The notes: generated by a model from the sequence alone, not told the origin. Shown: positions 6,849 to 16,200, numbered from the stretch's first letter. The stretch is 45,157 bases of DNA from Oscillospiraceae bacterium (GCA_017399625.1 JAFQBT010000054.1:1-45157), one strand, 5' to 3'. Translations and numbers: made by a program.

Positions 6849-7313
6849 ATGGAACTTTTTACAAAAAGATGTAAAATCCGCAACTTCCGTCCGGAAGACA
6901 CGGAAAATTTATATGAGGTGCTTTCGGATGCGGAAGTTATGAAATATATCGAACCGGTTTTTAATATGGAAAAAACCGCGGATTTTATTAAAAACGCGGG
7001 TCTTTGCGGACTGCCGCTTGTTTATGCCGTGGAATTTTCGGAAACAGGGAAGGTGATCGGACATCTGATTTTCCATTGTTATGAAAAAAGCGATTATGAA
7101 ATCGGCTGGGTAATAAATAAAAAATATTGGGGAATGGGAATTGCTGACGAACTTACAAAGGGGCTTATTGAATATTCAAAAAGTTTAGATATTGAAAGCC
7201 TTGTTATCGAATGTGACGAAAATCAATCCGCAAGCAAACATATTGCGCTGAAAAACGGTTTTATTTATGAAGGAAAAACGGATAATCTTGAAATTTACAG
7301 ATTACTGCTGTAA
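6849..7313 (+). CDS. GNAT-family N-acetyltransferase (RimJ/RimL-like)
   Basis: 154 residues with the GNAT fold order: an N-terminal TKRCKIRNFRPEDTENLYEVLSD beta-alpha unit, YEIGWVINKKYWGMGIADELTKGLI (motif A, acetyl-CoA pyrophosphate loop, here GMGIAD), and a C-terminal NQSASKHIALKNGFIYEG motif B. The family transfers acetyl groups from acetyl-CoA to amines; the substrate is not predictable. The ATG follows AAAAGGTG by six bases. It stands alone between two terminators. Confidence 0.87.
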   Translation: MELFTKRCKIRNFRPEDTENLYEVLSDAEVMKYIEPVFNMEKTADFIKNAGLCGLPLVYAVEFSETGKVIGHLIFHCYEKSDYEIGWVINKKYWGMGIADELTKGLIEYSKSLDIESLVIECDENQSASKHIALKNGFIYEGKTDNLEIYRLLL

Positions 7314-7342
7314 AAAAACGGGCTTAAAAGCCCGTTTTTTTA
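7312..7342. terminator. Bidirectional terminator
   Basis: AAAAAAACGGGC / GCCCGTTTTTTT arms around TTAAAA. It serves the GNAT gene and the convergent anti-sigma gene, whose TAA overlaps its edge. Confidence 0.85.
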
Positions 7343-8575
7343 ATTGAAACTTCCGTTCCAAAGGGGAAGCCCGGTTATAAATTCCGGTTCAACCGCCGGA
7401 ACATAGTATGCGCCGAAGTTTTTAAGTCCGTTTTCCTGCGCCATTTCCGGAAGTTCCACAAGGAAGCGGTAATAGGGCATCCAGATGTTTTCGCCGATGC
7501 CGCTTCGATAGATAAGCTCGACATTTGCGATATATTTTTCTCCGGGCATTTCACAGGGAACGGTTGTGATATAACCGCCTTCAATAAGCATATCTTTCGC
7601 TTCATCCGGGGAAATAATCGGATAATTGCCGATTTTTTCCGCGCAGGAAAGCTTATCGTTGATCCTTATGAGCATCAGCTTTCCTTCGTCATTGGGAGCA
7701 AGCTGGATTTCATTGAAGGAGAAATTGAGCATATCGTTTATTACGTCGCCGGAAAAATCATAAATATTATAGCTGCGTATTTCTTCTCCGGAAAAATTAT
7801 ATTCTTTTGATGTGACAAAAGTTGCTTCTGCAAGACCGATTATTTCGCCGTAATTTTCATAAAGATATGCTATTGTTTTAAAAGCCTCGCCTTCGCTTGT
7901 GCTGCTGTATGTGAAACTGTATTCTTCCGGAAGTTCGGCTCCGTCATAACCGTTAAAAATTGCGACAACGCCGCCGTTGGACTGAAGTTCAATAGTGATT
8001 TCTCCGAAATCCGCTTCGATTCTGTCAACAAAATCATCCGGGATTCCTGTTCCGGATGAATATTCGCCGACGGTGGATTTTGTGATTTCCTGCATTTCAA
8101 GGTCGAGTTTTTCGGCGATACCCGAAAGTTTTTCGTCCATTGCTTCTTCGCCGATTCCCGGATAGGCAATTCCGATTTCATTGAAAGAATTGTTGCGGTA
8201 AACCGGAAGGGCTTCAAAAACCATTTTTTCATTCCAGGGGTTGCCGTTTTCAAGTTCGGAAATATCGTATGCCATATATCCCTCAAAACCGTAAGCCGTC
8301 ATATCGCTTTCGATATATTCAAGAATCGGGAGCGAAGCACCGTATACTGTTTCGCTTCCGCCGACTTCACCGATGGGAAAATCGTTCTGCTCCGGTTCAA
8401 TTTCCGGAGTGATAGCCTTTGCGCCGATGAACGCAATGATCGCAATTGCCGCGGCGGCGGAAACCCATTTTATCCATGCGTTCGTTTTTGCCTTCGGTTT
8501 TCTTGTTTCGTTTGCGGATTCGATGAAATCCTCGTCTATCCCATTCATTGCTTTGGAAATATCTTCTGCTTTCAT
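7340..8575 (-). CDS. Membrane-anchored putative anti-sigma factor, partner of the 8572 ECF sigma
   Basis: 411 residues: a short cytoplasmic part (ISKAMNGIDEDFIESANE), one membrane segment at about 37-54 (VSAAAAIAIIAFIGAKAI) and a large extracellular domain. The start overlaps the sigma gene stop by four bases (ATGA), the standard arrangement of an ECF sigma and its anti-sigma. The N-terminal I..AI..I.E.(F/Y)I..A pattern recurs in the paralogous protein at 23999. No zinc-binding HxxxCxxC is present, so it is not a ZAS-type anti-sigma. The extracellular part is probably the signal sensor; its ligand is unknown. Confidence 0.72.
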   Translation of the reverse strand: MKAEDISKAMNGIDEDFIESANETRKPKAKTNAWIKWVSAAAAIAIIAFIGAKAITPEIEPEQNDFPIGEVGGSETVYGASLPILEYIESDMTAYGFEGYMAYDISELENGNPWNEKMVFEALPVYRNNSFNEIGIAYPGIGEEAMDEKLSGIAEKLDLEMQEITKSTVGEYSSGTGIPDDFVDRIEADFGEITIELQSNGGVVAIFNGYDGAELPEEYSFTYSSTSEGEAFKTIAYLYENYGEIIGLAEATFVTSKEYNFSGEEIRSYNIYDFSGDVINDMLNFSFNEIQLAPNDEGKLMLIRINDKLSCAEKIGNYPIISPDEAKDMLIEGGYITTVPCEMPGEKYIANVELIYRSGIGENIWMPYYRFLVELPEMAQENGLKNFGAYYVPAVEPEFITGLPLWNGSFN

Positions 8576-9132
8576 AAATCAAAACCCTCCTTTAAAAGGT
8601 GTTCCTTAAGAGCTTTTCTGCTTCGGAAAAGGGTGCTTTTAATCTTTGATTCGCCCGTTCCGAAAAAGGAGGCAATCTCTTTGATGGAATCAGAATAAAA
8701 ATAGCGGCAGATGAAAATATCGCGGCTTTCCTTCGGAAGGGAAGAGAGAAAGCGGTTTATGCTTTCGGAAAGCTCCTTTTCCTCAAATTCCGCTTCGGCG
8801 GAAAGTTTATCCGGAACGCATTCGTCAAGTTCCGAAAGGGAAATCGCATATTCGGAATTTCCGCGCTTTTCTGCGTGTTTCCTGCGGAAAACATCTATTG
8901 CAAGGCTTCTTGTTATTTTCCCGAGAAAGGTCCGGAGAACCTTCGGTTCCTGAGGCGGAATGGCGTTCCATGCCTTCATATAAGTGTCGTTCACGCATTC
9001 TTCGCTGTCTTCGGTATCAAAAAGGATATTATAAGCGATTTTTGAAAGATAACGGCCGTATTTTCTTTCGGTTTCGGCAATGGCAGATTCTTTTCTTTCG
9101 AAAAACAGCCCGATTATTTTTAAATCCTCCAA
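8572..9132 (-). CDS. ECF-type RNA polymerase sigma factor
   Basis: 186 residues with sigma region 2 (RKYGRYLSKIAYNILFDTEDSEECVNDTYMKAWN, containing the 2.2 helix) and region 4 (LPKESRDIFICRYFYSDSIKEIASFFGTGESKIKSTLFRSRKAL). The start is TTG at 9132, well placed after GAAAGGAGG. The upstream promoter has ECF-like elements (TGCAACC and CGTC), consistent with autoregulation. It is clearly paralogous to the sigma at 23448, which begins with the same MED..II and ESAIAETERK sequences. It directs RNA polymerase to an unknown regulon in response to release by the downstream anti-sigma. Confidence 0.92.
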   Translation of the reverse strand: MEDLKIIGLFFERKESAIAETERKYGRYLSKIAYNILFDTEDSEECVNDTYMKAWNAIPPQEPKVLRTFLGKITRSLAIDVFRRKHAEKRGNSEYAISLSELDECVPDKLSAEAEFEEKELSESINRFLSSLPKESRDIFICRYFYSDSIKEIASFFGTGESKIKSTLFRSRKALKEHLLKEGFDL

Positions 9133-9154
9133 TTCAAAAACCTCCTTTCAATAC

Positions 9155-9184
9155 TAAAGACGGAAAAAACAGAAAACGGTTGCA
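9155..9184 (-). promoter_or_regulatory. Likely ECF-dependent autoregulated promoter of the 8572-9132 operon
   Basis: On the minus strand TGCAACC (9184-9178) and CGTC (9162-9159) are separated by 15 bases with a T-rich spacer, the AAC..CGT pattern of ECF promoters. The second ECF operon has the related -10 sequence GCGTCTTTA at about 23392-23400. Confidence 0.6.
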
Positions 9185-9214
9185 AAAAATCCCGCCGGAG
9201 GGCGGGATCTTTTT
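9184..9214 (-). terminator. Terminator of the 9221 gene
   Basis: ATCCCGCC / GGCGGGAT arms around GGAG, with runs on both sides (T6 on the minus strand). It abuts the ECF promoter. Confidence 0.8.
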
Positions 9215-9220
9215 CGTGAT

Positions 9221-9565
9221 TTACTGCTTTGTAAAATAATGTCCGAGGTGTTTTTTGTTGTTATAAACGCGCATCATGAATCCGGCGATGAAAATAACAA
9301 GGGAAACAACCGCGATGATGGTGCTCAGAAGAGCGTTGCTGTCCATGAACGTTGCGGAAACTCCGAAAACAACAAAGCCGATTCCGATAAGGGAACAGCC
9401 GTTTGCTTCGCCTTTGCACCAATTGTCATACTGCTCCATGTTCTTTTTGTTTTTGAGTTTCATTTTTGCTTCATAAGGAACAAATTTTTGTTTTCTTGCG
9501 TTTTTGCCTCTTCCGATAAAAACAATTCCGAGAACAATGCCAAGAATAAGATATATGTAATTCAT
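9221..9565 (-). CDS. Small membrane protein, DUF3784-like
   Basis: 114 residues with an N-terminal membrane segment (YLILGIVLGIVFIG) and two central-to-C-terminal ones (SLIGIGFVVFGVSATF, LLSTIIAVVSLVIFIAGFMMRVY), joined by a basic loop and the sequence YDNWCKGEANG. Length and layout resemble DUF3784 proteins of Firmicutes; the assignment is tentative. Function is unknown. AGGATTTTTT precedes the ATG. It is a single gene with its own terminator, divergent from the MATE gene. Confidence 0.6.
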   Translation of the reverse strand: MNYIYLILGIVLGIVFIGRGKNARKQKFVPYEAKMKLKNKKNMEQYDNWCKGEANGCSLIGIGFVVFGVSATFMDSNALLSTIIAVVSLVIFIAGFMMRVYNNKKHLGHYFTKQ

Positions 9566-9745
9566 AAAAAATCCTCCGAAAAAATTCTTTTAATAGCATA
9601 TCACAAAAACGGCTTTTGTTAAAGTGTTTTGAATCAAAAAATTCAAAAAAATAAAGTTCCGGAACAAAAAATACATAAAAGCGGAAAAATAATCAAAAAT
9701 ATTCAACGATTTGCAGGGGTTTTCTGTATTAATATAGAAAAAACG

Positions 9746-9816
9746 AAAATCCCTTGAAAATGAAAAAATATAAGTTTATTATTCATAATGGTGAATTTTT
9801 GTGAAGGGAGGATTTT
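9746..9816 (+). promoter_or_regulatory. Promoter of the MATE gene with flanking inverted repeat reaching the Shine-Dalgarno
   Basis: TTGAAA (9754-9759), 17 bases, TATTAT (9777-9782). AAAATCCCTT at 9746-9755 overlaps the -35 and can pair with AAGGGAGGATTTT at 9804-9816, which is the Shine-Dalgarno plus T-run, with a small bulge. Another possible promoter, TTGCAG-N16-TATAGA, lies at 9711-9738. Confidence 0.55.
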
Positions 9817-9818
9817 TT

Positions 9819-11171
9819 ATGGCATCGAAAAACGCAACCCTTATGACGGAAGGCAATATCTGGGAAAAAATAATAAAATTTGCCCTTCCGCTGATGCTCG
9901 GATATCTTTTTCAGCAGTTTTATACCGCCGTTGACAGCATTGTTGTGGGCAACTTTGTCAGCAAGCAGGCCCTTGCGGCTGTCGGAACAACAACACCAAT
10001 CGTAAATATGCTCATCGGATTTTTCACCGGACTTTCAAGCGGCGCTTCGGTCGTTATCGCAAGGAGCTACGGTGCTCAGAACAGGGAAAAACTCCAGGAT
10101 GCGGTGCACACTGCCATCGGAATGATTTTTGCCCTCAGCGTTGTGGCAACGGCAATAGGAGTTTTTATGGTTCCGTATATGCTGAAATTTATGAAAACGC
10201 CGGACGACGTTTTCGGCGATTCCAGAACATATCTCACAATTTATTTTTCCGGAATCGCATCCCTTATGATTTATAATATGGGTTCTGCAATTCTCCGTGC
10301 CGTTGGAGATTCCAAAAGACCGCTTTATTATCTTGTAATTTCCTCGTTTGTGAATATCGTTTTCGACCTTCTTTTTGTAATCCTTTTCAGAATGGGTGTT
10401 GCCGGAGCGGCTTATGCAACGGTTCTTTCACAGATTATTTCCGCGGCGCTTGTTCTGATAACTCTTACAAGGGAAGAAGGAATGTTCCGGCTCCATTGGA
10501 ACAAAATAAAAATCCATAAATATGTAATGCAGGAGATTTTCCATATCGGTTTCCCTACGGCTCTCCAGCAGAGCATCACTTCCTTTTCGAACGTTTTTGT
10601 GCAGTCTTATATAAATTCCTTCGGTTCCTCCGCAATGGCGGCATGGTCTGCTTATATAAAAATCGACCATTTCGCAATCATTCCGCTGGACAGCATTTCC
10701 ATGAGCATCACCACTTTTGTGGGGCAGAACCTTGGAATCAGGGACGTTAAAAGGGCACAGAAAGGAACAAAAAATGCCATTATCCTTGCCTTTGCCGCAA
10801 CCGCCGCAATAAGTGTTCCGATTCTTATTTTTGCACCGCAGCTCATCGCGCTTTTCAACAAGGAAGCGGAGGTAATTGAATACGGCGTTTTCCTGCTACG
10901 GTTCATGACTCCGTTCTATTCCCTCGTTGCGGTGAACTCTGTGCTTTCCGGTTCGCTCTGCGGTTCCGGCGATACAAGAGTTCCGACAGCAATAAGGCTT
11001 TTTTCCTTTGTCGTTTTCCGCCAGGTTTATCTTTTCCTTGTGACACAGCATACGGATTCCTTCGTTGCGGTTGCGCTGGGATATCCCCTTGGCTGGATGA
11101 TAAGCGCGGTGTTCGGAAGCCTTTATTACATTTACAAAAAACGCGAAATCGAAGCAAGATTTTCGAATTAA
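9819..11171 (+). CDS. MATE-family multidrug/Na+ antiporter
   Basis: 450 residues, the normal MATE length, with about twelve membrane segments in two homologous halves. Signatures include LPLMLGYLFQQFYTAVDSIVVGNFV, ALAAVGTTTPI, GLSSGASVVIARSYGAQN in the first half and GFPTALQQSITSFSNVFVQSYINSFGS, FVGQNLGIRD in the second. These transporters export cationic compounds in exchange for Na+ or H+ across the cytoplasmic membrane. ATG 9819 follows AAGGGAGG; the in-frame GTG at 9801 would overlap that site and is rejected. Substrate is unknown. Confidence 0.93.
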   Translation: MASKNATLMTEGNIWEKIIKFALPLMLGYLFQQFYTAVDSIVVGNFVSKQALAAVGTTTPIVNMLIGFFTGLSSGASVVIARSYGAQNREKLQDAVHTAIGMIFALSVVATAIGVFMVPYMLKFMKTPDDVFGDSRTYLTIYFSGIASLMIYNMGSAILRAVGDSKRPLYYLVISSFVNIVFDLLFVILFRMGVAGAAYATVLSQIISAALVLITLTREEGMFRLHWNKIKIHKYVMQEIFHIGFPTALQQSITSFSNVFVQSYINSFGSSAMAAWSAYIKIDHFAIIPLDSISMSITTFVGQNLGIRDVKRAQKGTKNAIILAFAATAAISVPILIFAPQLIALFNKEAEVIEYGVFLLRFMTPFYSLVAVNSVLSGSLCGSGDTRVPTAIRLFSFVVFRQVYLFLVTQHTDSFVAVALGYPLGWMISAVFGSLYYIYKKREIEARFSN

Positions 11172-11175
11172 ATAC

Positions 11176-11232
11176 TTTAAAAGCCTCCGGAAAAATGGTA
11201 CAATGTATGTATCAATTTTTAGGAGGCTTTTT
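11176..11232 (+). promoter_or_regulatory. Promoter/terminator/Shine-Dalgarno overlap ahead of the cupin gene
   Basis: TTTAAA (11176-11181), 17 bases, TACAAT (11199-11204). AAAAGCCTCC (11179-11188) and GGAGGCTTTT (11222-11231) are perfect ten-base arms enclosing the -10. The right arm contains the AGGAGG of the next gene and runs into T5. No other terminator is visible for the MATE gene, so the same repeat may stop MATE transcripts and hide the cupin ribosome site on readthrough RNA. Confidence 0.6.
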
Positions 11233-11234
11233 CT

Positions 11235-11732
11235 TTGTTCACAGGAAAATATTTTATCGAAAAGCTCAATATGAAAGAACATCCGGAGGGCGGATATTAC
11301 AACGAATGCCTTAAATCCGGCGATGTTATAAATGCTTCCGAGGTGGATGCTTCCTTTGGCGGCAACAGAAAACTCTGGACCAGCATCTATTTCCTCCTCA
11401 AGGATCGGGACGTTTCCCGTTTCCACCGCCTCAAATCCGATGAGATCTGGTATTATCATTCCGGCGTTCCGATGATCATCCATATCATAAACAAAAACGG
11501 CGAGCTCGAAAGAGTAAAACTCGGTCTTGACGTTGAACGGGGCGAAAAACCGCAGGTCCTTATTCCGAAAGGCAGCATCTTCGGCGCAGTTATGGACGGC
11601 ACCGGTTATTCCCTTGCGGGATGCATGGTTTCTCCCGGTTTTGAATTCGGAGATTTTGAACTTCTTGAAAGGGAAGAACTCCTCAGGGCATATCCCCAAT
11701 ACCAGCTTACTATAAACCGCCTTACAAAATAA
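11235..11732 (+). CDS. Cupin, DUF985 family
   Basis: 165 residues beginning at TTG eight bases after AGGAGG. The family hallmark HPEGGYYNE follows the short N-terminal helix, then SIYFLLKDRDVSRFHRLKSDEIWYYHSG, with the cupin metal-site-like His/Glu residues, and GSIFGAVMDGTGYSLAGCMVSPGFEFGDFEL. DUF985 cupins form a beta-barrel resembling sugar isomerase or epimerase folds; no reaction is established. A single gene, convergent with the small membrane protein at 11737, with only four bases between the stops. Confidence 0.87.
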   Translation: MFTGKYFIEKLNMKEHPEGGYYNECLKSGDVINASEVDASFGGNRKLWTSIYFLLKDRDVSRFHRLKSDEIWYYHSGVPMIIHIINKNGELERVKLGLDVERGEKPQVLIPKGSIFGAVMDGTGYSLAGCMVSPGFEFGDFELLEREELLRAYPQYQLTINRLTK

Positions 11733-11736
11733 TAAT

Positions 11737-11997
11737 TTAAAGCAGCAATATTCCGACGGCGAACCCTGCGCCGGCGGATATTGCCATTTTCAGGAGGATT
11801 TTTGCCGTTTCTCCGCCCCAGAAGCTCCTTTTATATTTCAGCGCGCAGGAATCGGAAACATATTTTTCCGCCTGACGGCTGAGGACGGAATCCGGTTCGG
11901 CTTTTTTATCCTCGCTTACAAAAAACAAAACCCTTTCAAAATATCCGCCTTCAACGTTGTTTATTTCTATAATCTTTTTATTGACTCCGCGCAGCAT
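11737..11997 (-). CDS. Small protein with C-terminal membrane anchor, unknown function
   Basis: 86 residues if the second ATG (11997) is used: GGAGGTG lies nine bases before it, overlapping the first possible ATG at 12015, which itself has no ribosome site. The sequence MLRGVNKKIIEINNVEGGYFERVLFFVSED begins an acidic soluble part, followed by a hydrophobic C-terminal helix (ILLKMAISAGAGFAVGILLL) that probably inserts in the membrane. The VN-K-IEI-N-E-GYFE-A-FV pattern resembles uncharacterised clostridial proteins, to my recollection. Its 5' region is the DnaA-box cluster. Confidence 0.6.
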   Translation of the reverse strand: MLRGVNKKIIEINNVEGGYFERVLFFVSEDKKAEPDSVLSRQAEKYVSDSCALKYKRSFWGGETAKILLKMAISAGAGFAVGILLL

Positions 11998-12021
11998 CTG
12001 CGAAAGCACCTCCATATAAAA

Positions 12022-12227
12022 TTATCCACATATAGTTTTATATTTAGTGTAAGAATTATTCACAGTTTTTTGACGGTTTTTCAAAAAAACGGAAATTATA
12101 CAGCGGGGATATAATTTTCCGGAGCATTGTGGAAAACTCTGTGGAAAAGGTTGAAAACTAAGGTTTAAAAGGCTTTATTTCAAGGGAAAAAACGGTAATT
12201 TAACATTGTGGAAACAGTTTATTCACA
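12022..12227. promoter_or_regulatory. Cluster of DnaA boxes in an AT-rich intergenic region
   Basis: The region 11998-12357 has no gene. It contains TTATCCACA (12022-12030, perfect), TTATTCACA (12056-12064 and 12219-12227) and, on the minus strand, TTTTCCACA twice (12128-12136 and 12140-12148, 12 bases apart). GTTTCCACA (12207-12215, minus) differs by one base. Five match TTWTNCACA exactly. Further downstream are the palindrome TTTACGTAAA (12251-12260) and a TTTTTGAGCA/TGCTCAAAAA hairpin (12264-12287). This is the pattern of a DnaA-binding locus: a regulatory or titration cluster, or less likely an origin. Confidence 0.7.
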
Positions 12228-12357
12228 ATCATACAAACAGTTTATTAGACTTTACGTAAACTTTTTTTGAGCATCGGTGCTCAAAAACCGAGCACGAAAA
12301 AGGCCGGAAATGCTCAAAAAAACTTCACAAAAAGTAAAAGAAAAAGGTGATTTTTTT

Positions 12358-13203
12358 ATGAAAATCGAGAAAACTGCCGACGGAATAAAGGTTACGGAAA
12401 TAAGCGGACTTTCTCTTCCGGAAACTCTTGACTGCGGCCAGTGCTTCCGCTGGAAACCGGACGAAAACGGAATCTGGCGGGGCGTTGTCAAAGGAATATA
12501 CGGGAAAATCCGCAAGGAGGAGGACGGAATAACCTTCCTCGGCGCGGATGAAAATATTTTTAATGAAATATGGTTCGATTATTTTGATTTCGGAAGAGAT
12601 TACGATGCGCTGAAGGCGGATTTTTCCGCGAACGAAATGCTCCGCAGCGCATGCGAGTTTGCTCCGGGAATAAGGGTGCTCCGCCAGGAACCCTGGGAGG
12701 CGTTCATCACCTTTATCATCAGCCAGAACAATAATATCGCAAGGATAAAGGGCATTGTCGAAAGGCTCTGCGCCGCTTTCGGCAAGGAAATCGAGGAAGG
12801 CGTTTTTGCTTTTCCCACCGCCGAAAGGCTTGCTGAAGAGCCGGTTGAAAGCTTTGCAAAACTCGGATGCGGCTACCGGGCGGATTATATTTCCTCTGCC
12901 GCAAAGGAGGTTTTTGAGGGAACCCTTGACCTTGATTCGCTGATGACCGCACCGCTTGATGAAGCGAGGGAGCGCCTTTTGAAAGTCCATGGTGTCGGTC
13001 CGAAAGTTGCGGACTGCGTTCTGCTCTATGGATTGGGCAGGGCGGAGCGCTGTCCTGCGGATGTCTGGATGAAGCGCGTCATTGCCGCTCTCGGCGGTGA
13101 AATGCCTTCCTGCGTTACCGATTATGCGGGAATTGCCCAGCAGTTCCTTTTCCATTATGCAAGAAACTTTCCGGAAAAATTTGTTGATATAAAGGTGAAG
13201 TGA
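12358..13203 (+). CDS. ogg: 8-oxoguanine DNA glycosylase/AP lyase (OGG1 family)
   Basis: 281 residues of the HhH-GPD superfamily, OGG1-type. The N-terminal domain has LDCGQCFRW typical of bacterial OGG. The HhH motif HGVGPKVADCVLLYGLGRAERCPADVWMKR holds the Schiff-base lysine (GPKVADC) and the catalytic Asp (PADVW). The enzyme removes 8-oxoguanine from DNA and nicks the abasic site. ATG 12358 is placed after AAAGGTGA and a T-run; the longer frame from 12277 has no ribosome site. It starts just downstream of the DnaA-box cluster, and the dockerin protein gene follows 23 bases after the stop. Confidence 0.9.
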   Translation: MKIEKTADGIKVTEISGLSLPETLDCGQCFRWKPDENGIWRGVVKGIYGKIRKEEDGITFLGADENIFNEIWFDYFDFGRDYDALKADFSANEMLRSACEFAPGIRVLRQEPWEAFITFIISQNNNIARIKGIVERLCAAFGKEIEEGVFAFPTAERLAEEPVESFAKLGCGYRADYISSAAKEVFEGTLDLDSLMTAPLDEARERLLKVHGVGPKVADCVLLYGLGRAERCPADVWMKRVIAALGGEMPSCVTDYAGIAQQFLFHYARNFPEKFVDIKVK

Positions 13204-13226
13204 AATTTTTTTCAGAGGTGAAAAAT

Positions 13227-16200
13227 TTGAAAAAATTATTTTGCGTATTTCTCTCGCTTATGTTTGCGGTTGCTCTGTTTTCCGGAACGGTGTTTGCAGA
13301 AGAAAACGTTTTTTCGGATGAAATAAACCTCCGTTATGACGACCGTTATGACGTTTCCGGCAAGACCGTTGAAATCGTCGATTCCGGCAAGCCCGTTTCT
13401 TACAAAGTCGGCTACGGCGTTGCGGAAGGAATCTTTGATGATGCGGTTATCACTCTTGACGGCGAAAAACTCATCGCCACCGGAATCGGAACGGCGAAAG
13501 TCCGCATCGACGGCATTCTTTACGAAATCACCGTTGAAGCGGCGCCCATTTCGCTTCTGCTCCTCATCGGACAGAGCAATATGGAAGGAATGGCCGGCAA
13601 CGCAAACCAATCCATTGCAAATGCTGACGGGCAGGTTTATTCCACCTATGCAATGGCAAACGGACTCACCGGAGATGCGGGTCTTACCGTAGAAAATGCA
13701 GGGAACTACGTTCCCTCCGCTCTTGCAGGAGAACAAAGCGCGGTCAACATAAACGGAAACGATACAAAACTGAGCGGCTATCCGGTAAATACCCTTACTG
13801 AATCCGGAAAGGGAAAATACGGAATGGACAGCGGAATTGCCTATGAATGGGTAAAGCAGACCGGCGAAAAGGTATGGGTGGTAAATGCCGCCCACGGCGC
13901 TTCGGGCATTTCCAGCTGGCAGAAAGGCGAAAGTAACTTTGAGGAAGCTGTTGCCCTTCTTTCCGCATGTCAGGGCGTTCTGAAAAAGGAAATAGCCGCC
14001 GGCCACTATACATTCTCCCATATGGCGTATTATTGGTGCCAGGGCTGCGCCGATGAACAACAGACCGCAAAATGGTACGCGGAAAAATATATTGCCATGC
14101 ACGATAACCTCAAGGCCGAACTTGCGTTTGATGCAGACCTTGATGAAACCACCGGAGACGTTACTTTTGAATCCGGAAATATCGTTCTTGTAATGGCGGG
14201 ACATGAAACAGCCACCGGATACAGAAAAGGCATTTATGAAGATGATTCCGATAAATTCTTTGCAACCTTTAAGGAACTCGAAATGCGCGGACCGAGGGTT
14301 GCTCAGATATGGCTTGCAAACAACCAGGAACTTGAGGATATTTATATCGTTTCAACATTGGCGCAGGATTGGGTCACAATGCCCGACGGCAGCGACGGAG
14401 TCCGGGAATATTTTGCTTCCCATTATGAAAACGGAATAATAGATTATCCTACGCAGGTAAAACAAAAAGACACATGGTATAAACCGACAACCCCCTCGGA
14501 AGTAAAAAGTTCCATTCACTATAATCAGGTGGGATATAACGAAGTCGGAAGAGAAGCCGCACGGAACACCATGTATATCCTTGGAATCAAAGAAAAACCG
14601 GAAATTGAAACAACCGTAAAATTCTATGATTGGACGGGATATAAAGAGGTTTCGGAAATCCGGACAGTCAGCAAGGGAATAAGCGAAACTCTTGCGGTTC
14701 CGATGGTTTATCCCTGCTACGAATCGAAAAGTGTAACCTATACTGCAAGCGAAAACCTTGAATATCTCTATTACGACCTCCTTGATAAGGAATCGAAAGG
14801 CGGAATCCTTTCGGATTCCCTCGGTCAGAATGAAATTCCGGCGGTTGAGCGGGAAACATATTCCTACCGTTTTGAACTTTCGGAAGGTGAGATGGTTTCC
14901 GTCGGCGGCGGAGTTTTCACCGAGAATCCCCTTACCAGAGCGGACAAAACTCATAAATTTTATAAGGCAGCAACGCCGGTTATTCTCCGCCACGATAAAG
15001 AATGGGTTGTCGAATTTTTCAGCGAACAGGGCGAAAGATTCATTGCTCTTTCCTGCCAGGGATGGTTTTCCAGCAAAACCGAATATTCGGACAACGCATA
15101 TTTTATCTTCAAGAGAACGGATTCCGGAAAGAGCATAATCTCCTTCGGAGAATACAAGAACCAGCAGTATGAATACTGGGGAATAAAACAGGGGATGGCG
15201 GATATAGATTGGGATCTGCCCCATGTTTACAGCTTCCGGAACGTGATAAATGAGGATGGTTCCAATATTATTCATATCTATATTGATAACCGATTTGTCG
15301 GAACGGCTTCGAACCGTATTATCAACAATGTTGTCACCGCAACGGACGAAAGCTATTTTTCCGGAAAGGACTTTTTGTTCCCGTTTATCGGAGCGGGTGG
15401 AACCTTTGCCCTCAACAGCGAACAGATGATATGGATGAATATCTGGGAAAACGGACACACCCATTCATGTACAGGTGTTGCTGTTCCATCGACCTGCACC
15501 GAAATGGGATATACGGATTACACCTGTTCGGAATGCGGCATGAGTTACCGAAGCGATTATGTTGCCGCAAATGGACATGCTTTTGGAGAATGGATTGTTT
15601 CGAAAGAGGCAACTCCCTATAAACCGGGCGAGGAATACCGCCGATGCGGAACTTGCGGATTTACCGAAACCCGGGAGATTCCGGAAAACAGATATAAAAG
15701 TTACCGCTTTGAACTTGAAGAAGGCGAACTTGTTTCCGTAACCGAAGGGGGATTTGATGAAAATCCCGTCGAAAGAGCATATTCCGGGCAGAAGGTTTAT
15801 AAATTTTCCGAGGACGTTATCCTTCGTCACGACAAGGAATGGCGGGTCGATTTTTATTCCGAAGACGCAACGCGTTTTATGGCTCTTTCAACAACCGCAT
15901 CCAGCCAAAACGGACAGTTCTATATTTTCAAAAGCAAAAGCGGTTCGGGAGTTCTTTCCTTCGGCGAATATAAAGACGGATTTTATGAAAACTACGGAAT
16001 CCTTCAGCGCAACGTTGATACGGACTGGACAAAGCCCCATATATATTCCTTCAGGAACAGGCTGAACCAGGATGAAACGAACACGATCGAAATTTATATG
16101 GACGATGTTTTCGTCTGCACCACAACCGATAAAATCGTCAACGAGGTACTGAAGGAAACCGGAACCGACTATCTTTCCGGAAAGGATTTTGTGTTCCCGT

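Noticed and set aside
9801..9818. GTG at 9801 as start of the MATE gene
   Set aside because: It overlaps the strong AAGGGAGG ribosome site; ATG 9819 is properly spaced. The same logic moved the starts of the genes at 631, 2731, 5374, 11997, 12358, 13227, 16564, 18940, 20733, 25680, 29040, 31512, 31901, 39050 and 40136.
12022..12227. Chromosomal origin of replication
   Set aside because: The DnaA-box cluster is striking, but dnaA, dnaN, rpmH and gyrase genes are absent nearby and no clear strand switch of genes is seen around it, so a non-origin cluster is preferred.
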